Source of the DNA: Pseudoalteromonas rubra
GTDB taxonomy: Bacteria; Pseudomonadota; Gammaproteobacteria; Enterobacterales; Alteromonadaceae
Direction: 5' to 3'
DNA: 64,000 bases
Assembly (NCBI RefSeq): GCF_005887115.1
Contig: NZ_PNCJ01000025.1
Coordinates: 1-64,000 of the forward strand
In this document: positions 35,282 to 44,762 of the stretch, piece by piece
How positions within the stretch are numbered: position 1 is the stretch's first letter
Layout: each line of letters begins with the position of its first letter
Translations under genes and position numbers: made by a program
Notes under the pieces: model-generated
Seen by the model: the letters and a program-made list of their open reading frames with translations, nothing else
Databases searched by the model: none
Told to the model about the DNA's origin: nothing

Positions 35282-35884
35282 ATGAAATTTGACCTGAAAT
35301 CGCTGCAAGAGATCGACTGGAACGAGATTGAACTGGATAATATCGGCGAATGGCCGATGCCGGTTAAAGCCATTTGTTGTGTACTGGTTGTGGTTGTGAT
35401 GCTGGTGGTTGGCTACAGTATGTTAGTGTCTGCATCTGTGGCTAATTTTGAGCGTGCGGTGAAAGAAGAAGAAGACTTGCGAACCAGCTATCGGATTAAA
35501 TATGGCCGGGCCAATAACCTGGAATTATACCGTCAGCAAATGAAGGATATGGAAGCGCAGTTTTCTCAGCTACTAAGAAAATTGCCGACTTCAAATGAAA
35601 CGCCGGGGCTGCTGGACGACCTGACCTATGTGGGAACATCGAGTGGACTGACCTTTTTAAAAATTGGCTGGCTGCCCGAGGTGAAAAAAGAGTTTTATAC
35701 TGAGTTACCAATCAACCTTGAGGTGGTCGGTACATATCATGAGTTTGGTGAGTTTGTCAGCAAAGTGGCGCAGTTACCACGGATAGTAAGTTTGCACGAT
35801 TTTCGTATTGAAGGTGCAGGTAATAATCAGTTGGTATTCAGTGTGGTGGCAAAAACCTATCGCTACGAGCAGGAGGCTGATTAA
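35282..35884 (+). CDS. pilO: Type IV pilus assembly protein PilO
   Basis: A 200-residue inner-membrane protein with one membrane helix at about residues 28-50, a coiled coil and a ferredoxin-like periplasmic domain. It forms heterodimers with PilN and contacts the PilP lipoprotein. The stop codon overlaps the pilP start by one base (TAATG). Confidence 0.96.
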   Translation: MKFDLKSLQEIDWNEIELDNIGEWPMPVKAICCVLVVVVMLVVGYSMLVSASVANFERAVKEEEDLRTSYRIKYGRANNLELYRQQMKDMEAQFSQLLRKLPTSNETPGLLDDLTYVGTSSGLTFLKIGWLPEVKKEFYTELPINLEVVGTYHEFGEFVSKVAQLPRIVSLHDFRIEGAGNNQLVFSVVAKTYRYEQEAD

Positions 35885-36420
35885 TGAAGCGTCTGTTCGT
35901 CATACTGCCACTGGTATTGCTCTCAGCATGTAATGATAACACCGCAGAGCAAAAAGAGTTTATCGATCGGGTGCAGGCAAACGCGACGCCGAGCATAGAC
36001 CCTATGCCTGAAATGGCACAGTTTGAGCACTTTCCATACAGTGCTGGTAAATTGCGTAGTCCTTTTGTAGCTCCGCAACCTGAAGTCATTGAAAGTCGAC
36101 TGGTGCAAGTGAAAAACTGTCTGCACCCAGACCCTAATCGGCCACGGGATCCGTTAGAAAAGTACGCTTTAGATAACCTGATTATGAAAGGAACCATTAC
36201 TCGGGGTGAGACTATTTGGGCGCTGATCCGTGCTGGCGAGCAGGGCTTGTTCAGAATAAAGAAAAATGAATATATGGGCTTGTATCACGGTAAAGTTGTC
36301 AGTGTACAAGCCGACCATCTCGAACTGATGGAGTTGATCCCTGATGGGACAGGGTGTTGGAAAGAGCGCTTGAGCAAAGTCGAAATGGTGGAAGCCGAGG
36401 ACATCGGTGCCGGTGAATAA
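35884..36420 (+). CDS. pilP: Type IV pilus lipoprotein PilP
   Basis: A 178-residue lipoprotein. The signal ends in LLSAC, so Cys16 is lipidated. The C-terminal half is a small beta-sandwich (about residues 95-170) that binds the N0 domain of the secretin PilQ. The unstructured segment between contacts PilN and PilO. It starts on the last base of the pilO stop codon and is followed closely by pilQ. Confidence 0.95.
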   Translation: MKRLFVILPLVLLSACNDNTAEQKEFIDRVQANATPSIDPMPEMAQFEHFPYSAGKLRSPFVAPQPEVIESRLVQVKNCLHPDPNRPRDPLEKYALDNLIMKGTITRGETIWALIRAGEQGLFRIKKNEYMGLYHGKVVSVQADHLELMELIPDGTGCWKERLSKVEMVEAEDIGAGE

Positions 36421-36435
36421 TAAAAAGGTGAAAAT

Positions 36436-38481
36436 ATGATTGCGCGCGACGGGATCAAATACGTTGTGAAAACTCTGATGGGCAGCTTTTTAATGGGTAC
36501 TGTGCTGTTCGCTCATGCTATGCCAATGCTATACGATGTTCGTTACAACCCGGTACCAACCGGCGAAACAGAATTACAGCTTGTCTTTGATGAAAAGCTG
36601 GCCATTGAACCAAAAGTACAGGTACTGAACGAACCTGCACGTATCGAGCTGTTTTTTCCTGATGCTGAGTTCGAGGAAAGCCTTGAATTACTAAAAGTAA
36701 ACAAAGCTGGTATCGAACAGATACAGAGCAGAATGGAAAATGGCGGCTTTGTGCTCAGTGTGCAAATGAAAGCCCTTAAACTCTATCGTACCGAGGTAAA
36801 AAACAACCTGGTCTATGTCAAAGTATCCGACCAGCCCATTCCGGTTGCGAGCAATGAAGCACAGACAGACACGCTGCACAGTGCGATGAATCGGATCCAG
36901 AATATTGACTTCAGGCGAACAGAAAAAGGGGCTGCGCAGATTTTGGCCTTTTTGGATTCCAGCCAGGCGGCAATAGATGTACAGGAACGGGGCGGGCAAA
37001 TCTTTGCTGATTTTCATCATATCGATATCCCGGATGAATTACTGTATGAACTTGATGTGGTTGACTTTGGCACTGTCGTCAGCACGGTAGAAACGTTCCG
37101 GGAAGAAGGGAAGAGCCGGCTGGTGATTAAGCCCAATGGTGCATTTAAATTCACTTATCAGCAACTGGATAACATTTTTACGCTGACAGTCGAAAAAGAC
37201 GATCAGGAATTCTCTTACACAGACAAGAAGAACTATCTGGGTCAGCCGATCACACTGAACTTTCAGGACATTCCCATTCGTTCGGTGCTTCAGATCATTG
37301 CCGATACCAATAACTTTAACCTGGTCACGAGTGACTCCGTCACCGGGAACATCACGCTGCGTCTGGACGGCGTTCCCTGGGATCAGGCATTAGATGTGGT
37401 GCTACGGGTTAAAGGGCTGGACAAGCGTATGGAAGGCGCCATCTTAATGGTGGCACCGTCTGAGGAGTTGGCAGCCAGAGAAGCAAAAGAACTGCAGGCA
37501 AAACGCCAGGTCGAGGAACTTGAGCCTTTATATAGTGAGTATATTCAACTCAATTATGCTAAAGCAGAGGAGTTTGCTGATCTGCTTAAAACAGATGAAA
37601 ACTCAATCATCAGCTTACGCGGCAGTGTATCGGTGGATAAGCGGACCAATACCTTATTGATCAAAGATACATCGCGCAGCATTGAGAATGTCAGACGTAT
37701 GGTAGAGACGCTGGATGTGCCAGTAAAGCAGGTACGTATCGAGTCTCGCATGGTGACGGTATCTGATAATGTTCAGGAAGATTTAGGGATCCGCTGGGGG
37801 TTCAGTGACCAGCAAGGCACCGATGCGATTTCCGGCACTCTGGAAGCCACCAATAAGTTGTCTGGGGGAACCATCCCTGACTTGACCGAGCGCTTAAATG
37901 TCAACCTACCGGTGCAAAACCCGGCAGGCAGTTTGGGCATGCATATTGCCAAGTTATCAGACGGAACGCTGATTGATCTTGAGTTGTCTGCGTTAGAACA
38001 AGAGAACAAGGGCGAAATTATCGCGACACCGAGTATCACGACAGCAAACCAGAAAACGGCGCGCATCGAACAGGGTACAGAGATCCCATATGTAGAGTCT
38101 GCATCCAGCGGTGCATCTACCGTTCAGTTTAAAAAAGCGGTGCTAAGTCTGGAGGTAACACCACAGATTACGCCAGACAACAAAATTATTTTAGACCTTG
38201 TCATAACGCAGGATACGCGCGGTGATACAGTACAAACAGCCAATGGTCCGGCGGTGGCGATTAACACGCAACGGATCCAAACACAGGTATTGGTAGAAAA
38301 TGGTCAGACAGTTGTATTGGGTGGTATTTATCAACAGGAAATGACCAATGCGGTGAGTAAAGTGCCTGTACTGGGTGATGTGCCATATTTAGGTGTCCTA
38401 TTTAGGAACACACGAGAAATCAATGAAAAGAGAGAGTTATTGATTTTTGTGACGCCTAAGATCATGCATGACTCGCTCTAG
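36436..38481 (+). CDS. pilQ: Type IV pilus secretin PilQ
   Basis: A 681-residue outer-membrane secretin through which the pilus exits. A signal peptide (about residues 1-29) is followed by AMIN-type peptidoglycan-binding regions (about 30-260), a secretin/TonB N-terminal domain (about 275-345), an N1/KH-like domain, and the secretin core (about 500-680, with VPVLGDVPYLGVLF). AAGGTG precedes the ATG. Last gene of the pil operon; aroK follows after 150 bases. Confidence 0.97.
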   Translation: MIARDGIKYVVKTLMGSFLMGTVLFAHAMPMLYDVRYNPVPTGETELQLVFDEKLAIEPKVQVLNEPARIELFFPDAEFEESLELLKVNKAGIEQIQSRMENGGFVLSVQMKALKLYRTEVKNNLVYVKVSDQPIPVASNEAQTDTLHSAMNRIQNIDFRRTEKGAAQILAFLDSSQAAIDVQERGGQIFADFHHIDIPDELLYELDVVDFGTVVSTVETFREEGKSRLVIKPNGAFKFTYQQLDNIFTLTVEKDDQEFSYTDKKNYLGQPITLNFQDIPIRSVLQIIADTNNFNLVTSDSVTGNITLRLDGVPWDQALDVVLRVKGLDKRMEGAILMVAPSEELAAREAKELQAKRQVEELEPLYSEYIQLNYAKAEEFADLLKTDENSIISLRGSVSVDKRTNTLLIKDTSRSIENVRRMVETLDVPVKQVRIESRMVTVSDNVQEDLGIRWGFSDQQGTDAISGTLEATNKLSGGTIPDLTERLNVNLPVQNPAGSLGMHIAKLSDGTLIDLELSALEQENKGEIIATPSITTANQKTARIEQGTEIPYVESASSGASTVQFKKAVLSLEVTPQITPDNKIILDLVITQDTRGDTVQTANGPAVAINTQRIQTQVLVENGQTVVLGGIYQQEMTNAVSKVPVLGDVPYLGVLFRNTREINEKRELLIFVTPKIMHDSL

Positions 38482-38632
38482 TCAGACTAAAATAATAATA
38501 ATGGGCGTGAAAGTTGCCTTTTGACTTGAAATCACGCATTGAATGCTGAGATAATCCCCTCCTTAATTTTGGGGCCAGGTCGTTAGGCGGGGTTTTATTT
38601 CAAATTTTAGAGTTCGTTTGTACTAAAAAGAT

Positions 38633-39151
38633 ATGGCTGAGAAACGTAATATATTTCTGGTAGGCCCAATGGGGGCTGGTAAGAGCACGATTGGTCGTCA
38701 CATTGCGGACCAATTACATCTGGAGTTCTTCGATTCAGATCAAGAAATCGAGCGCCGTACAGGGGCCGATATCTCCTGGGTGTTCGATATTGAAGGGGAA
38801 GAAGGGTTTCGTCGTCGCGAAGAGACCGTGATTTCTGATCTTACCGAAAAGCAAGGCATCGTATTGGCTACTGGCGGCGGCTCAGTCATCAGTAAAGAGG
38901 TACGTAACAAGCTATCTGCGCGTGGTATTGTAGTCTATCTTGAGACTCCAATTGAAAAGCAAGTAGCGCGTACACAGCGCGATAAGCGTCGTCCTTTGCT
39001 TCAAACAGAAGAGGATTCACGCGACGTATTAGTACGTCTGGCAAATGAACGTGAACCGCTTTATAAAGAAGTGGCTGATCACGTTGTACGCACAGATGAG
39101 CAAAGCGCCAAAGTGGTAGCGAATCAAATTATTGAGAAGTTAGATTTCTAA
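38633..39151 (+). CDS. aroK: Shikimate kinase I
   Basis: A 172-residue P-loop kinase that phosphorylates shikimate in aromatic amino acid synthesis. Walker A is GPMGAGKSTIG, the shikimate-binding residues are seen in FDSDQEIERRTG and in FRRREE, and TGGGSV is the third conserved segment. The pilQ-aroK-aroB-damX-dam order is the classical gammaproteobacterial one. A gap of 151 bases with no visible hairpin separates it from pilQ. Confidence 0.97.
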   Translation: MAEKRNIFLVGPMGAGKSTIGRHIADQLHLEFFDSDQEIERRTGADISWVFDIEGEEGFRRREETVISDLTEKQGIVLATGGGSVISKEVRNKLSARGIVVYLETPIEKQVARTQRDKRRPLLQTEEDSRDVLVRLANEREPLYKEVADHVVRTDEQSAKVVANQIIEKLDF

Positions 39152-39181
39152 ACATGTAGGCTAGATAGGAGGTGACAGCAC

Positions 39182-40252
39182 ATGCTTGAATTAAAAGTCG
39201 ATTTAAACGAGCGTAGCTATCCTATCTATATTGGCCAAGATCTTCTCTCCGACAGGGGGCGGTTATTGCAGCACATTGGCAATGCGCGCCCCGTCATCAT
39301 TAGCAACGAGACGGTTGCACCTCTGTATCTCGACAATTTATTAGTGCAGCTGGATGGTACAAATCCACTTCACTTCTGCATTCCTGATGGTGAACAATAC
39401 AAAACTCTCGAGTGGTTTGAGCGCGTTAACGCATTCTTACTTGAGCATAATTGTGGCCGGGATACTTGCCTGATCGCTTTAGGCGGTGGTGTCGTGGGAG
39501 ATTTGACCGGGTTTGTTGCTGCCTGTTATCAACGTGGTGTGCCATTTATTCAGATCCCCACAACCTTGCTATCTCAGGTTGATTCGTCGGTTGGTGGCAA
39601 GACGGCAGTCAATCACCCTTTAGGTAAGAACATGATAGGTGCATTCTATCAGCCCAAAGCGGTGTTTATTGATACCAACACACTAAAGAGCCTGCCGCCT
39701 CGAGAGTTTGCCGCTGGTATGGCAGAAGTGATCAAGTATGGCCTGATATACGACAAAGATTTTCTGACTTTGCTTGAAGACAATGTCAGGGCGTTGCAGG
39801 GTCTGAATACCGAGCGACTGGTGCAAGTAATCCATCGCTGCTGTGCCATTAAGGCCGAAATTGTGGCACAAGACGAGAAGGAAGCAGGGCTGCGTGCGCT
39901 GCTGAATTTGGGGCATACGTTTGGCCATGCCATTGAGGCGCAGATGGGCTATGGCGTTTGGTTACATGGTGAGGCCGTCGCTGCGGGCATGATGTTAGCT
40001 GCCCGTCTGGCGCAGCTAAGAGGTGCGTTGACAGTCAATGACGTGGCACGTATTGCTGCGCTGCTGGAAATGTATCAGCTACCGATTGCAGCGCCTGCAT
40101 CTATGACAACGGCACAGTTTATTTCCCACATGCGTAAAGATAAGAAAAACAAGCAAGGTAAGATCCGCTTTATCATACCAACTGCGCTTGGCGAATGTCA
40201 GTTGGTGGACGACGTATCTGATGACACCTTAGGCCAGCTAATAGGGCACTGA
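39182..40252 (+). CDS. aroB: 3-dehydroquinate synthase
   Basis: A 356-residue NAD- and zinc-dependent enzyme that makes the first ring of the shikimate pathway. GGGVVGDLTGFVA is the NAD-binding segment, VDSSVGGKTAVNHPLGKN binds the substrate, and the zinc ligands lie in GMAEVIKYG, LLNLGHTFGHAIE and WLHGEAVAAG. GGAGG eight to ten bases before the ATG is a strong ribosome binding site. Its stop overlaps the damX start. Confidence 0.97.
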   Translation: MLELKVDLNERSYPIYIGQDLLSDRGRLLQHIGNARPVIISNETVAPLYLDNLLVQLDGTNPLHFCIPDGEQYKTLEWFERVNAFLLEHNCGRDTCLIALGGGVVGDLTGFVAACYQRGVPFIQIPTTLLSQVDSSVGGKTAVNHPLGKNMIGAFYQPKAVFIDTNTLKSLPPREFAAGMAEVIKYGLIYDKDFLTLLEDNVRALQGLNTERLVQVIHRCCAIKAEIVAQDEKEAGLRALLNLGHTFGHAIEAQMGYGVWLHGEAVAAGMMLAARLAQLRGALTVNDVARIAALLEMYQLPIAAPASMTTAQFISHMRKDKKNKQGKIRFIIPTALGECQLVDDVSDDTLGQLIGH

Positions 40253-41709
40253 TGCAGTCGCAAATTTTACCGAGTCGGGCTGCCCTGGTCGACCGGATTG
40301 CAATGCAGTTTGAGTATGGGCAGAATCTTATATGTCTGGTTGGTAATTCCGGATTAGGTAAAAGCTATCTGGCTGAGTCTTTCATCACAGATAAATACCC
40401 TGAATTTAATAAAGCCTTTGTAAAGCTCAGCGCGCATACCAAAGACACCGAACTGGTTCAGCAATTATTAGAGAACAGTTTTCGCGCTCCCCTGGTTGAT
40501 CATAAGTTGTCATTGAGTGAGAACTTTTTTGTTCTGTACAATGAACAACCCTGTGGTCCGTGTTTGTGGGTGATCGATGGTGCACGTCACCTCAGTGATG
40601 AACTTATCCAGGAACTTCAGTTGCTGGCGAAAAAAGCACCTGATACCTTATATATTTTGACTACAGGACAAGCACCAAAGATATTACCCGAGGCGCTGGA
40701 TATTCACCTGGAACCCTTATCATTAACGGAAAGTCGTCGCTTGATGGCGATGTTTTTTCAAGAGCTTCCGCCGCAAGAAGATCCGATTTTCTCCACTTTT
40801 TTAAATGAGTCAGGTGGCAACCCCAGTATTTTGTTGGAATGGCAGCAAAATCAGCATCAACTGACACTCAAGTCTGAGCGGACAATAAGCCGTCGACAAC
40901 TACGTGGTTTTTTGGGGGCATTTATTGCGATTGGTATATTATCGTTGGTAGCGGTGGTATATCAAAAAGACTGGGCAGACCTATTGCGCATGCAACAGGA
41001 TGTTGAAAAAGCAGCTGTTACCCAGCTACCGCAGCCAACGGTGCTGACAACTCAAGAGGTATTGTCCGAGGCTGAGCAACCTAAACCTCAGACACAAGCC
41101 GAAGAAAGAGAGCATACTCAGAGCATAAGTCAGCATGATGTGAAGTCTATACTGGATGCTTTAACGTTGAGTGATACAGAGCAGAATACAGGTCAGAGTG
41201 TGCTCCCTGCACAAGACAAGGAAGGTGAGATAACACCCGTACCAGACTTGCAAAGTGTCGCTGATGTGCCAGCTGTTGCGCAGGTGCTTTCAGAGCAGGG
41301 GTCTCCCAACGACACCGCACAGCCAGTTATAGAAAACCAAGCACAGAAGCCAGACCCCACCGTTGAACCAGTACAGGTGGCAAATGATGCGCAGCCAGAG
41401 ACTAAATCTGACAATGACTGGTTTATGACTCAGGACAGCAACGCATGGACAATTCAGTTGCTTGCTGTCACGGATCATACTGTAGCACGTCGCTATATCG
41501 AACAGCATAATTTGTCACAGATCCGAACTGCACAGGTGGTGCGAGCCGGGAAAGACTGGTGGTTTGTGACTGTCGCACCCTTTGCGACCTTAGATGAGGC
41601 AAAACAGGCGCGGGCTAATTTACCGGAAGCGGTATTAGCAGGGCAGCCGTTTTTTAAACGCATCGTGCAAATTAAGCAACAAATCCAACAGTCACAAACG
41701 CAAAAATAG
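40252..41709 (+). CDS. damX: SPOR-domain protein DamX
   Basis: A 485-residue division-associated protein. The first 200 residues are a degenerate AAA-like ATPase domain with Walker A GNSGLGKSYLA and WVIDGARHL in the Walker B position. A single membrane helix lies at about 218-236. A long linker rich in Gln, Pro and Glu follows, then a C-terminal SPOR domain (about 400-480) that binds septal peptidoglycan. E. coli DamX has the same order of parts but a less complete ATPase region. The gene starts on the last base of aroB and lies 37 bases before dam. Confidence 0.9.
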   Translation: MQSQILPSRAALVDRIAMQFEYGQNLICLVGNSGLGKSYLAESFITDKYPEFNKAFVKLSAHTKDTELVQQLLENSFRAPLVDHKLSLSENFFVLYNEQPCGPCLWVIDGARHLSDELIQELQLLAKKAPDTLYILTTGQAPKILPEALDIHLEPLSLTESRRLMAMFFQELPPQEDPIFSTFLNESGGNPSILLEWQQNQHQLTLKSERTISRRQLRGFLGAFIAIGILSLVAVVYQKDWADLLRMQQDVEKAAVTQLPQPTVLTTQEVLSEAEQPKPQTQAEEREHTQSISQHDVKSILDALTLSDTEQNTGQSVLPAQDKEGEITPVPDLQSVADVPAVAQVLSEQGSPNDTAQPVIENQAQKPDPTVEPVQVANDAQPETKSDNDWFMTQDSNAWTIQLLAVTDHTVARRYIEQHNLSQIRTAQVVRAGKDWWFVTVAPFATLDEAKQARANLPEAVLAGQPFFKRIVQIKQQIQQSQTQK

Positions 41710-41746
41710 TGTAGAATCGCGCTACTTTGGGGTAACTAGTCAGATC

Positions 41747-42598
41747 ATGCAAAAAAAGACCAGAGCTTTTCTAAAATGGGCAGGTGGAAAATACGCCTTG
41801 GTGGAAGATATTACCAAGCGCTTGCAAGCCGCAAATGAAGAGGCCGAAACTCTGGTGGAGCCCTTTGTTGGGGCCGGTTCTGTCTTTCTCAACAGCCACT
41901 TTAAGCACTATATACTCAATGACATCAATGCGGATCTGATTAACCTGTACAAAGAGCTGCAACGCACACCGGATGAGTTCATCAGTGATGCCAAAAAGCT
42001 GTTTGTGGATCTGAATAACCATTCCGATGCTTATTATGCGTATCGTCAGCAATTTAATGAAAGTGTCGACGTATATGAACGAGCTATTCTGTTTTTATAT
42101 ATGAATCGCCATGGATACAATGGTTTGTGCCGCTATAATCTGAAGGGCATTTTCAATGTGCCGTTTGGTAAATATAAACGTCCCTATTTTCCGGAAAATG
42201 AACTGTATTTTTTTTCGGAAAAAGCACAGCAGGCCACATTTACCTGTCTGAGTTATGAGCAGGTTTTTAAACGTATCCCAGACAAAGCTGTGGTGTACTG
42301 TGATCCACCCTATGTGCCATTAAGCAAAACCGCTTCATTTACAGCCTATGCGAAAGGCGGGTTTAATCTGGATGATCAGGCACAACTTGCTAATCTGGCG
42401 GAAACGGCCGCATTTGAGCAGCATACCCCGGTGCTCATCTCTAACCATGACACTGTGCTAACCCGCAAAATTTATAGTCAGGCTAAGCTGGATGTGATTC
42501 AGGTAAAACGCACCATCAGTCCGAAAGGCACAGGCCGGAATCGGGTTGATGAGTTAATGGCCTTGTATCACGACGAACCTGCCGACATCTTGCTATAA
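41747..42598 (+). CDS. dam: DNA adenine methylase Dam
   Basis: A 283-residue class D12 N6-adenine methyltransferase that modifies GATC and guides mismatch repair and replication timing. FLKWAGGK and EPFVGAGSVFLN form the AdoMet site, and DPPY in YCDPPYVPLS is the catalytic motif. The GATC specificity is inferred from the conserved gene order and from overall similarity. No restriction partner is nearby, so it is an orphan housekeeping enzyme. Confidence 0.96.
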   Translation: MQKKTRAFLKWAGGKYALVEDITKRLQAANEEAETLVEPFVGAGSVFLNSHFKHYILNDINADLINLYKELQRTPDEFISDAKKLFVDLNNHSDAYYAYRQQFNESVDVYERAILFLYMNRHGYNGLCRYNLKGIFNVPFGKYKRPYFPENELYFFSEKAQQATFTCLSYEQVFKRIPDKAVVYCDPPYVPLSKTASFTAYAKGGFNLDDQAQLANLAETAAFEQHTPVLISNHDTVLTRKIYSQAKLDVIQVKRTISPKGTGRNRVDELMALYHDEPADILL

Positions 42599-42615
42599 AT
42601 AGCGAGCACTTAGAC

Positions 42616-42810
42616 TTATGGCTGCGAGAGCACCACTGAATTGACAAACCAAGCCAACACCAGCACCAGGAAAATAACAAAGCACACGGCAAGAAATGCA
42701 AAGGGCCAAAAGTGTTTCTGGCTGAAGTCGACGCGATATTTGGCCTGGCTTTGCACACCAAACATCGCAGCAAGTACACTCTGAATGAGTATGAAGAATC
42801 GTTCTGTCAC
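42616..42810 (-). CDS. Small DUF2970-type membrane protein
   Basis: A 64-residue protein. The N-terminus carries QSVLAAMFGVQSQAK, which matches what I recall of the DUF2970 signature, followed by one strong membrane helix at about residues 34-58. No function is known for the family. It lies on the opposite strand in the gap between dam and rpe, where rpe follows directly in other genomes. Confidence 0.7.
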   Translation of the reverse strand: MTERFFILIQSVLAAMFGVQSQAKYRVDFSQKHFWPFAFLAVCFVIFLVLVLAWFVNSVVLSQP

Positions 42811-42898
42811 GGCGTCCTGGCTCCTGTCTGAACTAAGTTACCGATCAAGTATAGTGTACAAATACAAGCTCGCCTGCGCTAAGTGTACTTGTACTCAA

Positions 42899-43198
42899 TT
42901 AAAACTGTGAAAACTGACTTGACGTCTGCTCGTCATCAGAACCCAGTAACAATTCAAGTAGATCCAGATAATGGAATTGCCCGTTGCTACTGCCGCCAGT
43001 CAACCAAGCGTACCAGCTGGTATGTGATTGCAGCTTACATGCATTAACTTGCACATGCTGACTCACTTGAGTTGTAGAACATTGACACGTGTCGTGTTTT
43101 GCAATTAAGGCATCATCGCCGCTGAACGAAAACACGCCAGCAGACAAGATTACAGCAGCCGTAAGCAAAAGCGTCCGTGTTTTTAGCTGACCTAACAT
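42899..43198 (-). CDS. Small exported protein of unknown function
   Basis: A 99-residue protein that I do not recognise. A signal peptide is clear (basic start, hydrophobic core TLLLTAAVILSAGVF). The mature part has three Cys, two of them in a CQC motif and the third about 15 residues later, and a Gln/Ser-rich end. I chose the second ATG at 43198 because GGGGA lies seven bases in front of it; the ATG at 43204 has no room for a ribosome binding site. It sits beside the DUF2970 gene on the same strand, 88 bases upstream of it. Confidence 0.55.
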   Translation of the reverse strand: MLGQLKTRTLLLTAAVILSAGVFSFSGDDALIAKHDTCQCSTTQVSQHVQVNACKLQSHTSWYAWLTGGSSNGQFHYLDLLELLLGSDDEQTSSQFSQF

Positions 43199-43382
43199 AA
43201 CCATATCCCCAGTGAACAGTTATCTTTAAATAGTACACTATGGGTGATTATTAAACAATCGCTTTGTCTTGCAAAAGTTGCAATTACTCGCAAATGAGAT
43301 TGCTGTGTACACCCAACAATCAGGTGTTTTTAACGCCCAGATGGGTTACAGTAGCCGCTGACATTTTGTTTCAGGGGGTAGT

Positions 43383-44072
43383 ATGTCGCAGAACAATAAT
43401 AAATCTGAGTTCTTAATTGCACCGTCCATTTTGTCTGCCGACTTCGCAAAGTTGGGTGAAGACGTTGCCAAGGTATTGGCTGCCGGTGCAGATGTTGTGC
43501 ATTTTGACGTCATGGACAATCACTATGTCCCCAATCTAACGTTTGGCCCAATGATCTGTGAAGCTTTACGCAATTATGGTATCACCGCCCCGATAGATGT
43601 ACATCTAATGATAAAACCTGTAGATAGCCTTATCCCCGCGTTTGCGAAAGCAGGGGCAGATATTATCACTTTTCACCCAGAGGCCAGTGAGCACATTGAC
43701 CGCAGCCTGGGTTTAATCAAAGAGCAGGGTTGTGAAGCCGGTTTAGTACTTAACCCGGCAACACCATTGCACTATCTGGACTATGTCATGGACAAAGTGG
43801 ATCAGATTCTACTGATGTCTGTGAATCCAGGTTTCGGTGGCCAGAGCTTTATCCCCCAGACACTCGATAAACTGCGTCAGGTACGAGAGCGTATTGATGC
43901 CAGTGGTCGGAAAATCCGTCTTGAAGTCGACGGTGGCATTAAAGTGGACAATATCGCCGAGGTCGCTGCTGCTGGCGCAGATATGTTTGTTGCCGGTTCG
44001 GCTATTTTTAATCAACCTGACTATCGGACGGTCATTGATGCGATGCGTACAGAGCTCGCTAAGGTAGGCTAA
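43383..44072 (+). CDS. rpe: Ribulose-phosphate 3-epimerase
   Basis: A 229-residue TIM-barrel enzyme that interconverts ribulose 5-phosphate and xylulose 5-phosphate. APSILSADFAKLG, VVHFDVMDNHYVPNLTFGP with its metal ligands, VNPGFGGQSF and EVDGGI with the second catalytic Asp are all present. A one-base overlap (TAATG) couples it to gph. Confidence 0.98.
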   Translation: MSQNNNKSEFLIAPSILSADFAKLGEDVAKVLAAGADVVHFDVMDNHYVPNLTFGPMICEALRNYGITAPIDVHLMIKPVDSLIPAFAKAGADIITFHPEASEHIDRSLGLIKEQGCEAGLVLNPATPLHYLDYVMDKVDQILLMSVNPGFGGQSFIPQTLDKLRQVRERIDASGRKIRLEVDGGIKVDNIAEVAAAGADMFVAGSAIFNQPDYRTVIDAMRTELAKVG

Positions 44073-44737
44073 TGCGATATCAGGGTATTTTATTTGATCT
44101 TGACGGGACACTGGTCGACAGCGCGCACGATTTGTATATGGCACTAAACCTGACGTTAACAGAAGTGGCGTTCCCTGTGGTCAGTCGTACTCAGGTTCTT
44201 GAGTGGGTTGGCAATGGCATTGATGTATTAGTGCTGCGTGGCCTTAGCGGTAGCAATGAGATCAACGCAGAGTTACCGCCGCGTCTGGTGGCAGAAGCGC
44301 AGGAACGATTTGCGGGTCATTATCGGGCGCTGGTTGGGCAGTATTCACTACTTTATGCCAATGTTGAAACGGTATTGGCTGCGTTCAGTCATGTCCCTAA
44401 AGCGGTCGTAACCAATAAAAGTCGGGAATTTACACTGCAATTACTCGATAGCCTCAACCTAAGCCAACACTTTGACGTGGTCGTGTGTGGTGACGACGGC
44501 TTGAAAAAGCCTGCAGCAGAGCCGCTTTTGTCTGCGTGTCAGCAATTAAATATCGATGCGCAAGATGCCATTATGGTAGGCGACTCGAAAAGCGATATTT
44601 TGGCAGCTCAGGCAGCCGAAATTCCTGTGATTGCGCTTAAATATGGGTACAATCAAGGACTGGATCTGGCAACACTCAATCCACAGTACCTCTGTGAGGG
44701 CTTCTTGGATATAATCCCCATTTTAAATCAACCTTAA
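44072..44737 (+). CDS. gph: Phosphoglycolate phosphatase
   Basis: A 221-residue HAD hydrolase that removes phosphate from 2-phosphoglycolate, a product of DNA repair. The nucleophile motif is DLDGTLVDS, the cap domain lies at about residues 18-90, motif II is VVTNKS, and motif IV is MVGDSKSDI. The rpe-gph-trpS order agrees with E. coli. It is coupled to rpe by overlap. Confidence 0.95.
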   Translation: MRYQGILFDLDGTLVDSAHDLYMALNLTLTEVAFPVVSRTQVLEWVGNGIDVLVLRGLSGSNEINAELPPRLVAEAQERFAGHYRALVGQYSLLYANVETVLAAFSHVPKAVVTNKSREFTLQLLDSLNLSQHFDVVVCGDDGLKKPAAEPLLSACQQLNIDAQDAIMVGDSKSDILAAQAAEIPVIALKYGYNQGLDLATLNPQYLCEGFLDIIPILNQP

Positions 44738-44762
44738 ACTAAGATAGGAGTAAAGGAACACC

